Shown: positions 39,101 through 50,578 of the stretch, in pieces
Layout: each line of letters starts with the position of its first letter
Numbering within the stretch: the first letter of the stretch is position 1
From: Tubulanus polymorphus
Taxonomy: Eukaryota > Nemertea > Palaeonemertea > Tubulaniformes > Tubulanidae
Length of the DNA: 64,000 nucleotides
Assembly: GCF_964204645.1 (NCBI RefSeq)
Contig: NC_134025.1
Span: forward strand, 27,310,001 to 27,374,000
Reading direction: 5' to 3'
Program-made: the position numbers and the translations under genes
Notes under the pieces: model-generated
Told to the model about the DNA's origin: nothing
The model's database searches: none
The model's input: the letters and a program-made list of their open reading frames with translations, nothing else

Positions 39101-40079
39101 AAGATTGCTAAGATGATGTATGAACTATATCCAACTGGTGAACGACTTTAATCTTCCTATTTCCTACTGACGTAAAAGTTAGGTCAGGATCCGTTCCAAC
39201 AAAAGACTGAATCAGAATCCGATGACGTTGTATTTCCACAGAATTCAGTAAAGAATTTTCAATTGGCTGATGGCTCTTATCGTTATCATTTCAGGTTATT
39301 TATTAAGATAGAAAATATTACGGTAAGCCTATCTGATATCTGAGGGATCATCATTTTAGCTTCCATTAACAAGTTATAAGCCAAATAAACTTATTGTTGA
39401 AACTTCCAAATATTGACATTGGAAAAAATTTTCTTTTTAATCTAAAAAATTGATATATTTTTGCAGCAAGTTTCTAGTTTGTCTGGGTCTAATAAAAAAA
39501 CAAAGAATTCTTTCGGGTAAAACTATAATTGATTTTACAAAACACTGGTTTCTAGACAGGTTAAAATGATATGTCATTTCATTCTTAGAAATGAAAATGC
39601 ATTCTTTTTTTAAAATGCAGGCCTTCTGTGAACTAGCATTATTCATTACTACTAATTATATCAGATCACGTGTATTACATATGAGGAATTGAATAATGAT
39701 TTAATCCCCATTACTTGTGCCTCATCCATGTGATGAAGCTAATTTATAATGATAATTAGGGTTGTTTAAAAAAAGAATATACCTCAAAAAACTAAAGTAC
39801 ATTTTAACTTAACAATTAAGTCAAACAAAGAGGGTAGGGCAAAGAGTAGATAGGGAATGTTTGTGAGGGTATGCGTGGTGAAGAGCCAGGATCCATATAG
39901 TAGCCTAGAGTTGTTGTTGACAGTAAGTGATAAATAGGGTAGGGAATGTCAGTGGATGGATGGATTAGAAAAAGGAACCTACCAGAAAGTGTGTCCGGTT
40001 CTAAGCCAGATTCCACGTCTAATCCGACTGTGACGAAATAATCGGCAAAACGGGTGGCTCCAGAGCTACTCGAACTCAT
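21111..40079 (-). CDS. DENND5: DENN domain-containing protein 5 (Rab guanine nucleotide exchange factor)
   Basis: Exons 5' to 3': 40079-39983, 36536-36427, 35059-34528, 34099-33974, 32365-32181, 31975-31099, 30922-30775, 30426-30336, 29218-29093, 29022-28870, 28753-28657, 28334-28305, 27361-27281, 25533-25392, 25306-25056, 24976-24831, 24744-24626, 24539-24358, 21940-21867, 21775-21649, 21561-21384, 21294-21111. The total is 4056 nt, 1351 aa; human DENND5A is 1287. The N-terminus [20 protein letters not shown] is followed by the tripartite DENN region ([91 protein letters not shown]). RUN1 carries [15 protein letters not shown] and [25 protein letters not shown] domain ([38 protein letters not shown]) and RUN2 ([28 protein letters not shown]) end at [11 protein letters not shown]. 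The family acts on Rab GTPases such as Rab39 and binds Rab6 at Golgi and endosomes. Exon 6 includes a Ser/Arg-rich insert in the DENN region. A or B paralogue not assigned. Confidence 0.95.
23659..23772 (-). CDS. DENND5: Candidate cassette exon of DENND5 (114 nt, phase-symmetric)
   Basis: This lies between the exons 24539-24358 and 21940-21867, in a linker that is variable among DENND5 proteins. It has an acceptor (TGTATCTTTTTGATAG) and a strong donor (CAAG followed by GTGAGAG). It begins and ends in phase 1, so including it adds 38 residues, starting [17 protein letters not shown] and ending SSRKASVQ, without changing the frame. The unbroken frame continues past the donor to a stop, so it is not proof of an exon. 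It was left out of the main model because the flanking exons join perfectly without it. Confidence 0.45.
26515..26528. repeat. Short (TG)n run
   Basis: About seven TG dinucleotides lie in a DENND5 intron between exons 27361-27281 and 25533-25392. This intron is 1.7 kb and otherwise shows nothing recognisable. Confidence 0.8.
32465..33854 (-). other. DENND5 intron holding unexplained open frames
   Basis: The 1.6 kb intron between exons 34099-33974 and 32365-32181 contains two minus-strand frames. The 82-codon frame at 33606-33854 (with [20 protein letters not shown]) is preceded by an acceptor-like CAATCATTGCAG. The 70-codon frame at 32465-32677 has a hydrophobic middle ([17 protein letters not shown]). 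A plus-strand frame lies at 33191-33430. Composition is protein-like, but no family was recognised and none fits DENND5 in phase. They could be a nested gene, an old retrocopy or chance. Confidence 0.2.
35156..35327. mobile_element. pogo/Tigger-like MITE in DENND5 intron
   Basis: The left end is CAGTAGATTCCTCCTAAATT and the right end, in reverse, CAGTAGACAACGCCAAATTGG. The element is flanked on both sides by TA, the expected target duplication of the Tc1/mariner-pogo group. It is 172 nt long with no coding capacity. It sits about 100 nt upstream of DENND5 exon 35059-34528, on the acceptor side. Confidence 0.65.
36600..39982. other. First intron of DENND5
   Basis: This is the largest intron of the gene (36537-39982). 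Apart from the small MITE near 37220 I see no conserved coding segment on either strand. Short frames at 36996-37187, 37375-37611, 38307-38489 and 39437-39646 have no recognisable domain. The neighbouring second intron (35060-36426) also holds only a MITE and a chance frame at 36012-36371. Confidence 0.5.
37220..37307. mobile_element. Small pogo/Tigger-like MITE in DENND5 intron
   Basis: The left end CAGTGGAACCTCATTAAAAA mirrors the right end TTAAAGGTTCCACTA. The inner sequence GTTCGTTATAACCAATAG is typical of pogo-type MITE ends. It has about 88 nt in total, a TA before the left end, and no coding capacity. It shares the CAGTxGA start with the element at 35156-35327. Confidence 0.6.
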
Positions 40080-40468
40080 TGTTAGACTCGTATCTCGATC
40101 TATGAGTTAATGTCACATCACAAATATTCCTATCCGAGTTATCCGGGATGCTGCGGTATCATCATCATCGGCCATTTCCCCTCAGCTGTTCCAACAAATT
40201 CAAAAACCCCTCCACGAAACGTCGTACGCCATAATCAACATATATTCGAAATAAGTCGCTGAATCATAGCGATTTTAAAGAACTTATACTATTGTCAGAT
40301 AGATTGTATATCATATAGCTGTGTTGTTAAAAATTTATTGAAATGGCGTGTTTGAAGAAAGTTCATGATTCAGTAAATGAGTTTTAATTTTGACAAGTGG
40401 GTTCGATGCGCATTACCAATTACGCATACCCGGAAGAAAATTAATTCAATGTCAACAGAAAATACGAA
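40080..40468. promoter_or_regulatory. Divergent promoter region of DENND5 and HINT2
   Basis: The two start codons face away from each other and lie 389 nt apart. Near the HINT2 end is ACCCGGAAG (40428-40436), an ETS-type core shared in part with the DDX18/CTTN sites. No TATA box is obvious in a conserved position. A shared bidirectional promoter is inferred from the spacing only. Confidence 0.5.
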
Positions 40469-41375
<907 letters not shown>

Positions 41376-41666
41376 AAATTATGTTAACAGATACTTCAAT
41401 TTGAAAGGATGGAAAATAAAGATTGATTTGATAGATTTCAGTAAAATTGATGTTTCTCCAGTATCTCATCAAATTTTGTCATATTCCCTTCAGTCAAAAT
41501 AGGACAAGATAAACTACTCTTTATGAAGTCATAAAATCATATATATTTCACAATTACGCATCAACGATGTACAGATGAAGACGATTTCTAAATCAGCATT
41601 GACTCGATTCCGAAAAGCTGATATAAAGTCTTTAAAATGCATTTCATACAACATTCATAGTCATTG

Positions 41667-44600
41667 TTATCGGGAAAACTGTCGATTTTTCTTAGCGGTT
41701 CCAACTTGTTTATAGATTTTGGTCTTTTGCGCGGTCTTCTGCTTGTTGTAACCATATCCTCCCGGTTTTCCTCCTCTTTTTGAAACCTTCTTTCCATCTT
41801 TACTAGAATGCACATCTTTTTTATTGGTCAAGGATTATAAACTAATACCGACACCGGTACTTAGCAGGGTTACAAGTTAGCCGTCACCGAGTTTCTATCC
41901 GGTCAATACTATGAGTTATCTCGTAAACAATACAGCTATTGCATGGTCAGATATTGTTCATAAGAAAATGAAACAATTTGACGACATTGCCAGCCAATCA
42001 GGAGCTGTATCATTCCATATCAGTGAATAAGTAGGATCAGCTCTGAGATAACTCATAGCGGCAATGATGATGGTGGAACCGGAACTAAAGGTATCATCTC
42101 GTGGTTGGCAGTGAACAATATCATTAGTTTTTGTATTATTTCTATTTTTAAAAGGATACTCAAATCTACAAATGGCGCGATCTTGAATCCGAATGATAAC
42201 GCCACTTTAGTTAGATCCAGATTATTTGCATCGTAGATTGATTTGAGAGCGTGTGATGCGTAAGCGCGAACGTAACCTTTATATGCCTCCTGCGCTGATT
42301 TATGAAGGAAATAATTTCTTTCAATTAACTTCTCTAACTGTAAACAGAAAGTAATCATGAGTTAGGGTTAAAATCTAGCTCAGTAAATGGAGACTGTATC
42401 TCTTAAGTTACGTACCTGAGGTTGTATATTAGATATCTTATTCCACGAGAACTGGAATTCACTGAGTGGTACTTTAGCATGTTTAAGATAGCGCAAGAAT
42501 CCTAATTCCTCTGGACGCAGTATAAGAAGGGCGTGTCCGATACCCCCTTCACCTCGAGCGGTACGACCAACTCTGTGGATATATTCCTGGAAATAAACCA
42601 CATCTTCAGAATGGAGAATTTCTCAATTTTTTTTTTTGGAGGTGCAAAATATGATTTACAGAATCAAATACCTTTGGATCATCAGGAGGATCATACTGAA
42701 CAATCCAATCAACTCTCGGGATATCCAAACCTCTCGCTGCCACATCAGTACACAATAGGATTGATTCTTTTGCATTACAGAACTGGAAGAAAGTCTGCGT
42801 ACGTTTGGTTTGTTTTTGTTTGCCCTGAAATGAATCAAATTCATCCGATGATTTAGAGCAAAACTAAAGATAATTTTCAACTGATCATTTTTTACTGATA
42901 CGTAAAGATTTAAAGTAATAAAAGTAGTTAGAAGTGGTTAAGATTTTTTTCTACTTACATGAATACAATGCACTGGCAGATCAATATAGTTGAGTAGTTC
43001 ATTGTGATATTTGACGGACATACACGAACTGAAGAAAACCATCACTTTCTTCTTGCGATTCTTTTTCAAAAATGTGAATAACAACATAAATCGCTTTTCA
43101 ATCGGACACACAACATAGCCCTGCAATCAAAACAAACAACATAAGAGCCATGTGCAATATAGCTTTGTAAGCATTTTATAATAAAAACTATGATAGTACC
43201 TGTTCTAAGCCATCAACGGTAGCTTGATCACGTTTATCGTCGACTCCGATGTATAAAGGCTCTTTTTTTAGAGAAATTCGCGCCAGATCTTCAGTTTTTC
43301 GAGTTTGAGTCGCAGAAAACAACATGGTCTGCCGCCGTTCTGAAATATTTGAATAGTTAATCAAATAGTAGTCAACTTCTAGCACTAAAATATAATAAAC
43401 ATATGATAACTTACTCGGCAGCAGTTTCATAATCTGTTTCATCTCCTCTTCAAATCCGATGTCGAGAATCCGGTCCGCTTCATCAATGATAAGACATTGT
43501 AGATTTTTGTACATAAACTCTGAAGTGTTCTACGGATATAAACCAAACAGCATTCTTATTTCTAAAGCTCTTTTAAGCGTATTGTTGAATTACTTAATTC
43601 GAGTCTCAATTACAAACCTGAAGATGATCTAAAAGTCGACCAGGTGTAGCAACTATAATGTTAATTCCTTTCGCTAGTTTTTTTGCCTCTTCTTGTCTGT
43701 TCGTTCCTCCCATTATAAGTCCGTACGTGTGGCAATGATGCTTCAATACTTCCTTTAAAACGCCGAATGTCTGCATAGATAACTCACGTGTAGGAGATAT
43801 GATAATGCACCCCGTTCCGTTGCGAGGCATGAAGCGTAATTTAAACATCAATTCAACAGCGGGAATGAGAAAAGCCAAGGTTTTACCACTACCAGTTCGG
43901 GCAGCAGCTAACAAATCCCTGAAATAAAAGTCGGAGACAAAATAATATAAAACCCTCGCTCTTGATGACCTTTTCACAAAATAATTGTCTTTCGATTCAA
44001 CCCGTGTATTTTCTTTTGAATCCCATTGTTTATGGTGAATTACTATCGTTCGTACCTTCCTTCTAATAGATGTGGTATCGTTTTCGACTGGATTTCTGTC
44101 ATATGAGTGAAACCCATATCATTAATTCCTTTCAGAGTTGCATCACAAACAACACCTTCCAATGATTTAAACGATGTATCGCTAATGATAGTGCTACTAC
44201 CCGGTACTGTAAATAAAACAATAAATTCAATAACAGAAACCGATAAATAAACAGCACTATTACTGCATTGAATTACAACTAAAGAAAGCTTACATTGACT
44301 ATCTGAATCTTTAGTTCCATTTTCCACTTTCTCCTCTTCACCATCCTCACATTCATCATCGTCATCTTCTTCATCCTCCCCATCACTCTCATCTACATCA
44401 TCATCCTCCTGGATATCATTTTCTACATTCTCTGCTTCAGCCTCTTCATCACTCCCTTCTTCATCTTCCTCACCACTATCCTCTTCATCTTCATCAGACA
44501 AATCGCCCTCATTTTCTTCTTCATCATCACTAACATCATCAACCTCTTCCATAAGTATATCTTCATAACCTGAACTATCATCGCTATCAAACTCTTCATC

Positions 44601-45185
44601 ATCATCATCATCATCATCTTCACTTTCATCTTCTACAACTTTTGGAATTTTGGCAGCAGCCGGAACTAATGGAAAAACAAAACCATCAAATTTAAGTTCA
44701 AATATAAATTCATTTGATTTTTAAGAATGGATGTTTAATACCTTCAATAGTCTCTTCTTCTCTTTTTCTTTTCTTCTTTGTGAGAACAACTGCATTTTTC
44801 CCATTTGCTTTGCCTTTGACTTTGTTGTTATTGATTGGTTTTTCAGATGTCATTTTCTTTTGTTGATGGTTCGAATTTTTTGATGACGTAGTTTTCGCCA
44901 TGATCTGTTGCTTCTTCTTAGAAAGCTGAATATCAGGCTGAACAACGGCTATACCTAAATATAATCACTTCTATTTTAAGCCAATTTATTACTAAAATTA
45001 AATTTAATTGAATTTACCGAAAAATCTGGGTCTACTTCTGCCTCTGATGATTACTTCAAGGGAATACAAATCAAAACTAATCAGATACTATGACAATTGC
45101 GGTAATCTATAACTGACATCAACTTACCATCATCACCATCCGTGGTATTTTTCTTTTTCTGTGCTTTTTTCGAATGTTTACCCAT
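41667..45185 (-). CDS. DDX18: ATP-dependent RNA helicase DDX18 (Has1 family)
   Basis: Exons: 45185-45128, 44954-44742, 44665-44294, 44206-44056, 43918-43618, 43529-43415, 43339-43200, 43120-42959, 42824-42672, 42586-42416, 42337-42160, 41815-41667, giving 720 aa. A Lys-rich N-terminus ([12 protein letters not shown]) leads to a long Asp/Glu tract, then the DEAD core: Q motif region [24 protein letters not shown], Ia PTRELSMQT, Ib [57 protein letters not shown]. The Has1/DDX18 tail follows ([53 protein letters not shown]). Has1/DDX18 works in nucleolar pre-ribosome assembly. The ATG at 45185 was chosen because an ETS-type site lies just upstream. The frame is open further up (alternatives 45272, 45281), so the N-terminus is less sure. 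Confidence 0.95.
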
Positions 45186-45807
45186 GCTTTTACTCTTATA
45201 CTTCCGGGTTCTAGTGCGCCATGCGTAGTATTCTGTAGAATATGCAGCGCCGCTTGTGTCTGATGCGGACATTTTTCCCATCCGGCTGATGTTTACCAGC
45301 TCGAGAAGCGGCAAACCCGGAAGTAAATATAGATTTTATTACTCATCGCTTCAGTTTTTATTTTGTAAGTGGAAAATAGTGGAATTTTGTTTTAGACTCA
45401 TGCGTACACTTTCTGATTACAATCGTCTATCGTTATCCCGGTCTGTGATAAGTTCAAGTGGTTTCATTTCAAAACGAACCCTTAATTGCGTCTTTATCGA
45501 TTTACTTTTTAATTCAATCCAATTCAATTCGTTTATTGATACGTCACACCCCATCCGTATACTATACCAGTTAACGATGCTAACGTAAAAACTTCTTGAA
45601 CGCAAACCTTACAAAGGTTATCTTACAAGTTTATCCTGGGCCTACATAAGTTCAAATTTTATTGTCAAATGATATTGTTAATTTATTAATTGCTTACCAA
45701 ATGTTAGTTTTAAAAAGTGGGTAAATACAGTTATTGCATACTACATTTTAAAGTTGCGGTATTTATTTCAGAATCCCACCAATACTTGAAAAAGAAAAAT
45801 AAAGGAA
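45186..45807. promoter_or_regulatory. Divergent DDX18/CTTN promoter with inverted ETS pair
   Basis: ACTTCCGGGTT at 45200-45210 and its exact reverse complement AACCCGGAAGT at 45314-45324 face each other about 104 nt apart between the two divergent genes. CCGGAAGT is the classical ETS/GABP core of TATA-less promoters. A likely CTTN 5' untranslated exon ends at the donor TTTT|GTAAGT near 45364 and resumes at the acceptor TATTTATTTCAG, with the exon from 45772. Confidence 0.6.
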
Positions 45808-48800
45808 ATGTGGAAGTCACAAGCTGCAGCAAATATAAACAGATCAGTTGCTGATGATGATGATGATTGGGAAACTGACCCTGACTTTGTAGTGAGTAAT
45901 GATACTTAAATTATGTTCAGACACATCTTATGTATGGAATCCAACACCCCAGCTCAGAAAGCCATCGAATTTTCCCATTGTTGGAAGCTCCAAAAGTACC
46001 AGGCTCACTCTGGACGCCACTCCTCCGACCTACCCAGGTCAATTAAAGATGATGCATCACCTGTCTTCAGGTGTATGGTGCAGTATGCTCAGAGACTGAT
46101 TGCTTGCTCAGGATGCCTAGCTAATGTAGAAGCAGAACCAATGGTGATGATGGTGACTCAGAGATGCCCAGATCGACTGCTTAGGTTTTTTTCCCTTATT
46201 TCATCCCAAATATGATAAGATTATTTTCATCCCTGACAGAATGATGTATCTGAAGAAGAACAAAGATGGGGAGCTAAAACGGTGGAAGGATCAGGAAAGG
46301 TTGAATCTTTCAAGTAAGTACTGTCAATTATATCCTTTTACTTTCTTGGCCCACTGCGGTTCGCTTGAATGACCTGAACTTGAATTTATTGTCTACAAAA
46401 TGTTGAACTTATTAACGGTCTTATATTCGTTTCAGTATTTCTGAGTTGAGGCAGAATGTTGTTAAGGATCATGCAAATATGAAGCAGAAAGAACTTGAAT
46501 CTGGGCCGAAAGCATCGTATGGATACGGTGGCCAGTTTGGTGTGCAACAGGATCGAATGGATAAGGTAATAAAGAGATCATTTATTGTAATATGTATATC
46601 ACGGATAACATATTTTGTATAGCAAAGCATGATTTACTGTAGTTATTGAGATACGTATGTTTGTTTCTGTATAGAGTGCTGTTGGTCATGATCACGTAGA
46701 AAAGCTTTCCAAACATGCGAGTCAAACTGATGCAGCCAAAGGGTTTGGTGGTAAATACGGTGTGCAACAAGACCGCAAAGATAAGGTAAAACAATTTTCT
46801 AAATTCAATTTTTTAAGCATGTTTTTTTAACACTCTTCTTAAACGTGATAAAACTTGTGATATGTTATTATACAAATTCAAAAACCTCAAAATGAAGAAA
46901 CAGCCTCGATCTTTTCATTTTAATGGTGTTTTCCCTTTGTGAGTTTTTGAAGGTGAACCGATGAACACTTTGTGGAATTCTACTAAAAATTTTAGTATAT
47001 GTTTGATGCAGCACTATGCATGGATTTTGAGTTGGTGTATTTGACAGTAAGCTTTCTTGTGTTTAACTGTGTTTTTGTGTTGTCCAATGTTAGGTGGCAG
47101 TTGGATATGAATATACTGGAAAAACAGAAAAGCATGCTTCCCAGAAAGGTAATAGAAAACCTCTGATTCCTTGTCAGTTATCAGGGAGTACAAAAACCGG
47201 CCAACAAAAACATTGGAATCATTTTTGGTTGATGTAGGTCCAGCTTGATTGTAATACTTCCACACATTTCTACCCCGCATGATATTGGATTACCAAAGTT
47301 GTTCACTACTACTTCAATCTTAGTTGAATATTTTATGTAGTTTGTCGTGAATGTTCATTGGCTTTTAACTTCAGATTATTCGACTGGGTTTGGTGGAAAA
47401 TACGGTGTTAGTAAAGACCGGGTCGATAAGGTATAATTATATTCATAAATAAGTTAAAAATTACTTAACTTACATTCCCCAAACTATATCTAGATGTTGA
47501 AAGTCTGTTTTACCCAGTTCTAAAATTCTGGAATATCATTTCAGTCTGCAGTCGGTTGGGATTATGAAGGGAAAACTGACAAACATGAGTCACAAAAAGG
47601 TAATTATTTTCCCTCCAGTAAAAATTACCCATAGAACCTCAATGAGAGAGTGAGGATAAGTGTTTTGTACTTTGGTATCATATATTCTCACTCGGTGGTT
47701 GGAAGAACATATGGCATGCAGAGTTTGCAGTTCATGGCCATTTGTAATGATTTGAAATAATATATAATATTTCAGACTATTCAAAGGGTTTTGGTGGTAA
47801 ATACGGTGTCCAGACAGACAGACAAGACAAATCAGCTGTCGGCTGGGGAAATGTTGATCAACTTCAAAAGCATGAATCACAGACAGGTCTTTTATCGTTT
47901 TAACTGTTGTGCTTATATTAGTTCAATAGTATCAACGTATAAACATATACATACTGTAGCTATAGCATACTGGTATAACAGTCTAAGTCTGATGACTTTT
48001 TACAAAACTCTTGGTACAACAACAGTATTTGATTATTGGAACTGTTAGTTCAATTCTCATTAATAATGATGGAAATATTGGTCTGATGGTATTGATTGCA
48101 GGTTGACTGTATAGCTCCCTGTAGTATGTACCAGTATGTCTATGTTTCCAGTATTTCATTTTCGTTCATTAATTTGAACCATTATTATTGACCGTGGAAA
48201 TGGGTTTAATTTTGGTTTGATTTATTTTCTTGGTCATTTTTCCAAGTTCGATGTTGCGTTTATACTCCTATATCTATCACTAACATGATTTTTTGCAGCT
48301 CGTTATGCTTTTGAATTTGAAACCTTTTTTTATTTCAGCTTTTAGAATAGCTTAGAATATTTGCTTTTTACACATTCCCAGTATTCAACACTCAATTTTG
48401 TTGAATATTATATACATAATGTACCTAGGCTTTTACAATGATTTGCTTTATGTCAATCAATAAATCTGGAATGAAACATGTATGTTTTTCTGTAACAATC
48501 TTTTCTTGGTTGTAGATTATGCCAAAGGTTTTGGAGGAAAGTATGGAGTACAGACTAATGCACAGGACAAATCAGCAGTTGGATGGGATCATGTTGAAAA
48601 GACTGAAATGCATGCATCGCAAATGGGTAGTTATTTATCTAAATCTTTTTTTATGAGTGTTATTTCTGATTTGGCAGGATTAAGAAACAGAGAAAATCTT
48701 CTGTTTGAATCGGAATGTGATAGTACAAATTCTCCCTACATGATTACTGCATGTACTATATGGTAGATATTCTATGGAATATTTTTCAGATCATTCAAAA

Positions 48801-50578
48801 GGATTTGGTGGTAAATTTGGAGTGCAGAAAGACAGACAAGATGCCTCGGCACTTGGGTATGAGCACCAAGAAAAGCTCGAGCAACATGCCTCACAAAAAG
48901 GTAATCAATTCGTTGACTGGATGAATGATAATTAAAGATGTTAAGGGTATTTTCTTAGAAGGACCTTTTGAATGAGAAAATGGATCGTTTTATTTTACAG
49001 ATCATTCAAAAGGATTTGGTGGTAAATATGGTGTACAGAAAGACAGACAGGACGCATCGGCACTTGGGTATGAACACCAGGAAAAACTTGAGCAACATGG
49101 CTCACAAAAAGGTATTTGATGTAATGCAAATATAGTTCTAATCCAGTTTACTTCTCATTATGTCAGAAATAAAAGTTTTAATTAATTCTGTAGATTACTC
49201 CGCTGGTTTCGGAGGTAAATATGGTGTACAAACTGACAGACAGGATGCGTCTGCTAAAGACTTTACAGAAAGTAGCAAAACAGAACTTCATCCATCACAA
49301 ACTGATATGAGTAAGGGATTTGGTGGAAAGTTCGGAGTAGAATCTGACAAAGTTGATAAGGTAGGACGATAGTTTGATTTATTATGTAAGATATTTCATG
49401 GTACTGAAATCCGTTCTATGGATATTTCGATCAGAAAGAGACTATGAAAGTGATAAAATAATTTGTTATTATAGGCTGCACATTCGTATGATGAAATGAA
49501 GGGACCTCAGTCTCAGTCTTCCTATGAAAAACCCGCTGTAGCGCGAGGTGATATATAAAATCTACAGTATTCATACTTTTTTATTTCTGGATGAGCATTA
49601 CCTTAATTCAAATTCAATTCATCCTGAATTTCCAGGTTCAGGTGCCAGCAACTTACGTGCTCGGTTTGAAAACCTTGCTAAAAATACAGAAGAAGAGTCA
49701 AAGAAACGAGCAGAAGAAGAAAGACGCCGCCGTAAAGAGAAAGAGGAACAAGAAAAAGAGGAATGGAAGAAAGTAGAAGAAGTAAGAATATCTTAAAATT
49801 TAATGAAATTAAGTATGAGATTCATGATTTCACTTCAATATTCCATGCATTCAGGCTAGACAAGCGAAACTCGCTGAACTCGATGCCATGCGACCTCCAA
49901 CACCTGAAGAAGAGGAACAAGTTGAAAACATTGAAGAGGAGGAAGAGGAGAAACAAGAAGAAAAAAGACGATCATTACCCGGGTTCCGTCTTCCAGGCAT
50001 GCAACCTCCAGAGCCTGAACCAGTTTACACACAACAGCAGCAACAGGACGACGTAGATATCGATCAAGCATCAAATCTGGTCGAAACAACTGATCATCCT
50101 TTAGATGATAACCCACTTACACAAACCGGACTGACTGCTGTTGCCTTGTATGATTATCAAGCTGGTAAGTACTTGTCAAGTTGATTGAAACTGACTTACA
50201 ATAGTATGTAAATCGATATTTTATTAGTTTCAATGTTTTCATATTCTATAGCTGATGATGATGAGTTGAGTTTTGACCCCGGTGATGTCATTACTGATAT
50301 CGAACAGGTATATACATAAGTAGATGATTCAATATTTCAAATCATTTTGGGCCTCAGTTCTTGCATTTTGCAATTTGAATTGTCATAAAAGCCAGTCCAC
50401 TATTAGACGAAAAATTCAAACATGTTACAATCTTCCACAAAAAATGTCACCTTACTTGGTGTCTAAGTGAATATTATCATTATCAACTTTATTATTTCAG
50501 ATTGATGAAGGATGGTGGCGAGGACAGTTTAATGGAGCTTTTGGTTTATTTCCGGCCAACTATGTCGAGTTAAATTAA
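45808..50578 (+). CDS. CTTN: Cortactin (Arp2/3- and F-actin-binding scaffold) with 8.5 repeats
   Basis: Exons: 45808-45891, 46240-46313, 46436-46565, 46675-46785, 47094-47148, 47375-47430, 47545-47599, 47776-47886, 48516-48626, 48790-48900, 49001-49111, 49194-49360, 49475-49547, 49636-49781, 49855-50164, 50252-50307, 50501-50578, giving 612 aa. The N-terminal acidic motif [13 protein letters not shown] is the Arp2/3-binding site. [11 protein letters not shown] precedes eight full 37-residue F-actin-binding repeats of type [19 protein letters not shown] and one partial repeat. A Glu/Arg/Lys-rich helical segment ([20 protein letters not shown]), a Pro/Glu-rich linker and a C-terminal SH3 domain ([39 protein letters not shown]) complete it. 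Human cortactin has 6.5 repeats. Repeats 4-7 are each one 111-nt phase-1 exon, while earlier repeats are split by introns. Confidence 0.97.
45920..46215 (+). mobile_element. Degenerate LINE C-terminal fragment in CTTN intron 1
   Basis: A frame in the first coding intron reads [18 protein letters not shown] and, further on, [14 protein letters not shown]. It resembles the GHVLRM..P..A...GRPRT.W..D pattern at the C-terminus of many LINE reverse transcriptases. Key residues are altered and the upstream polymerase is missing. It is a decayed fragment, and the assignment is tentative. Confidence 0.4.

Noticed and set aside
44423-44629. Met/Lys-rich frame
   Set aside because: A frame-shifted reading of the acidic tract in DDX18.
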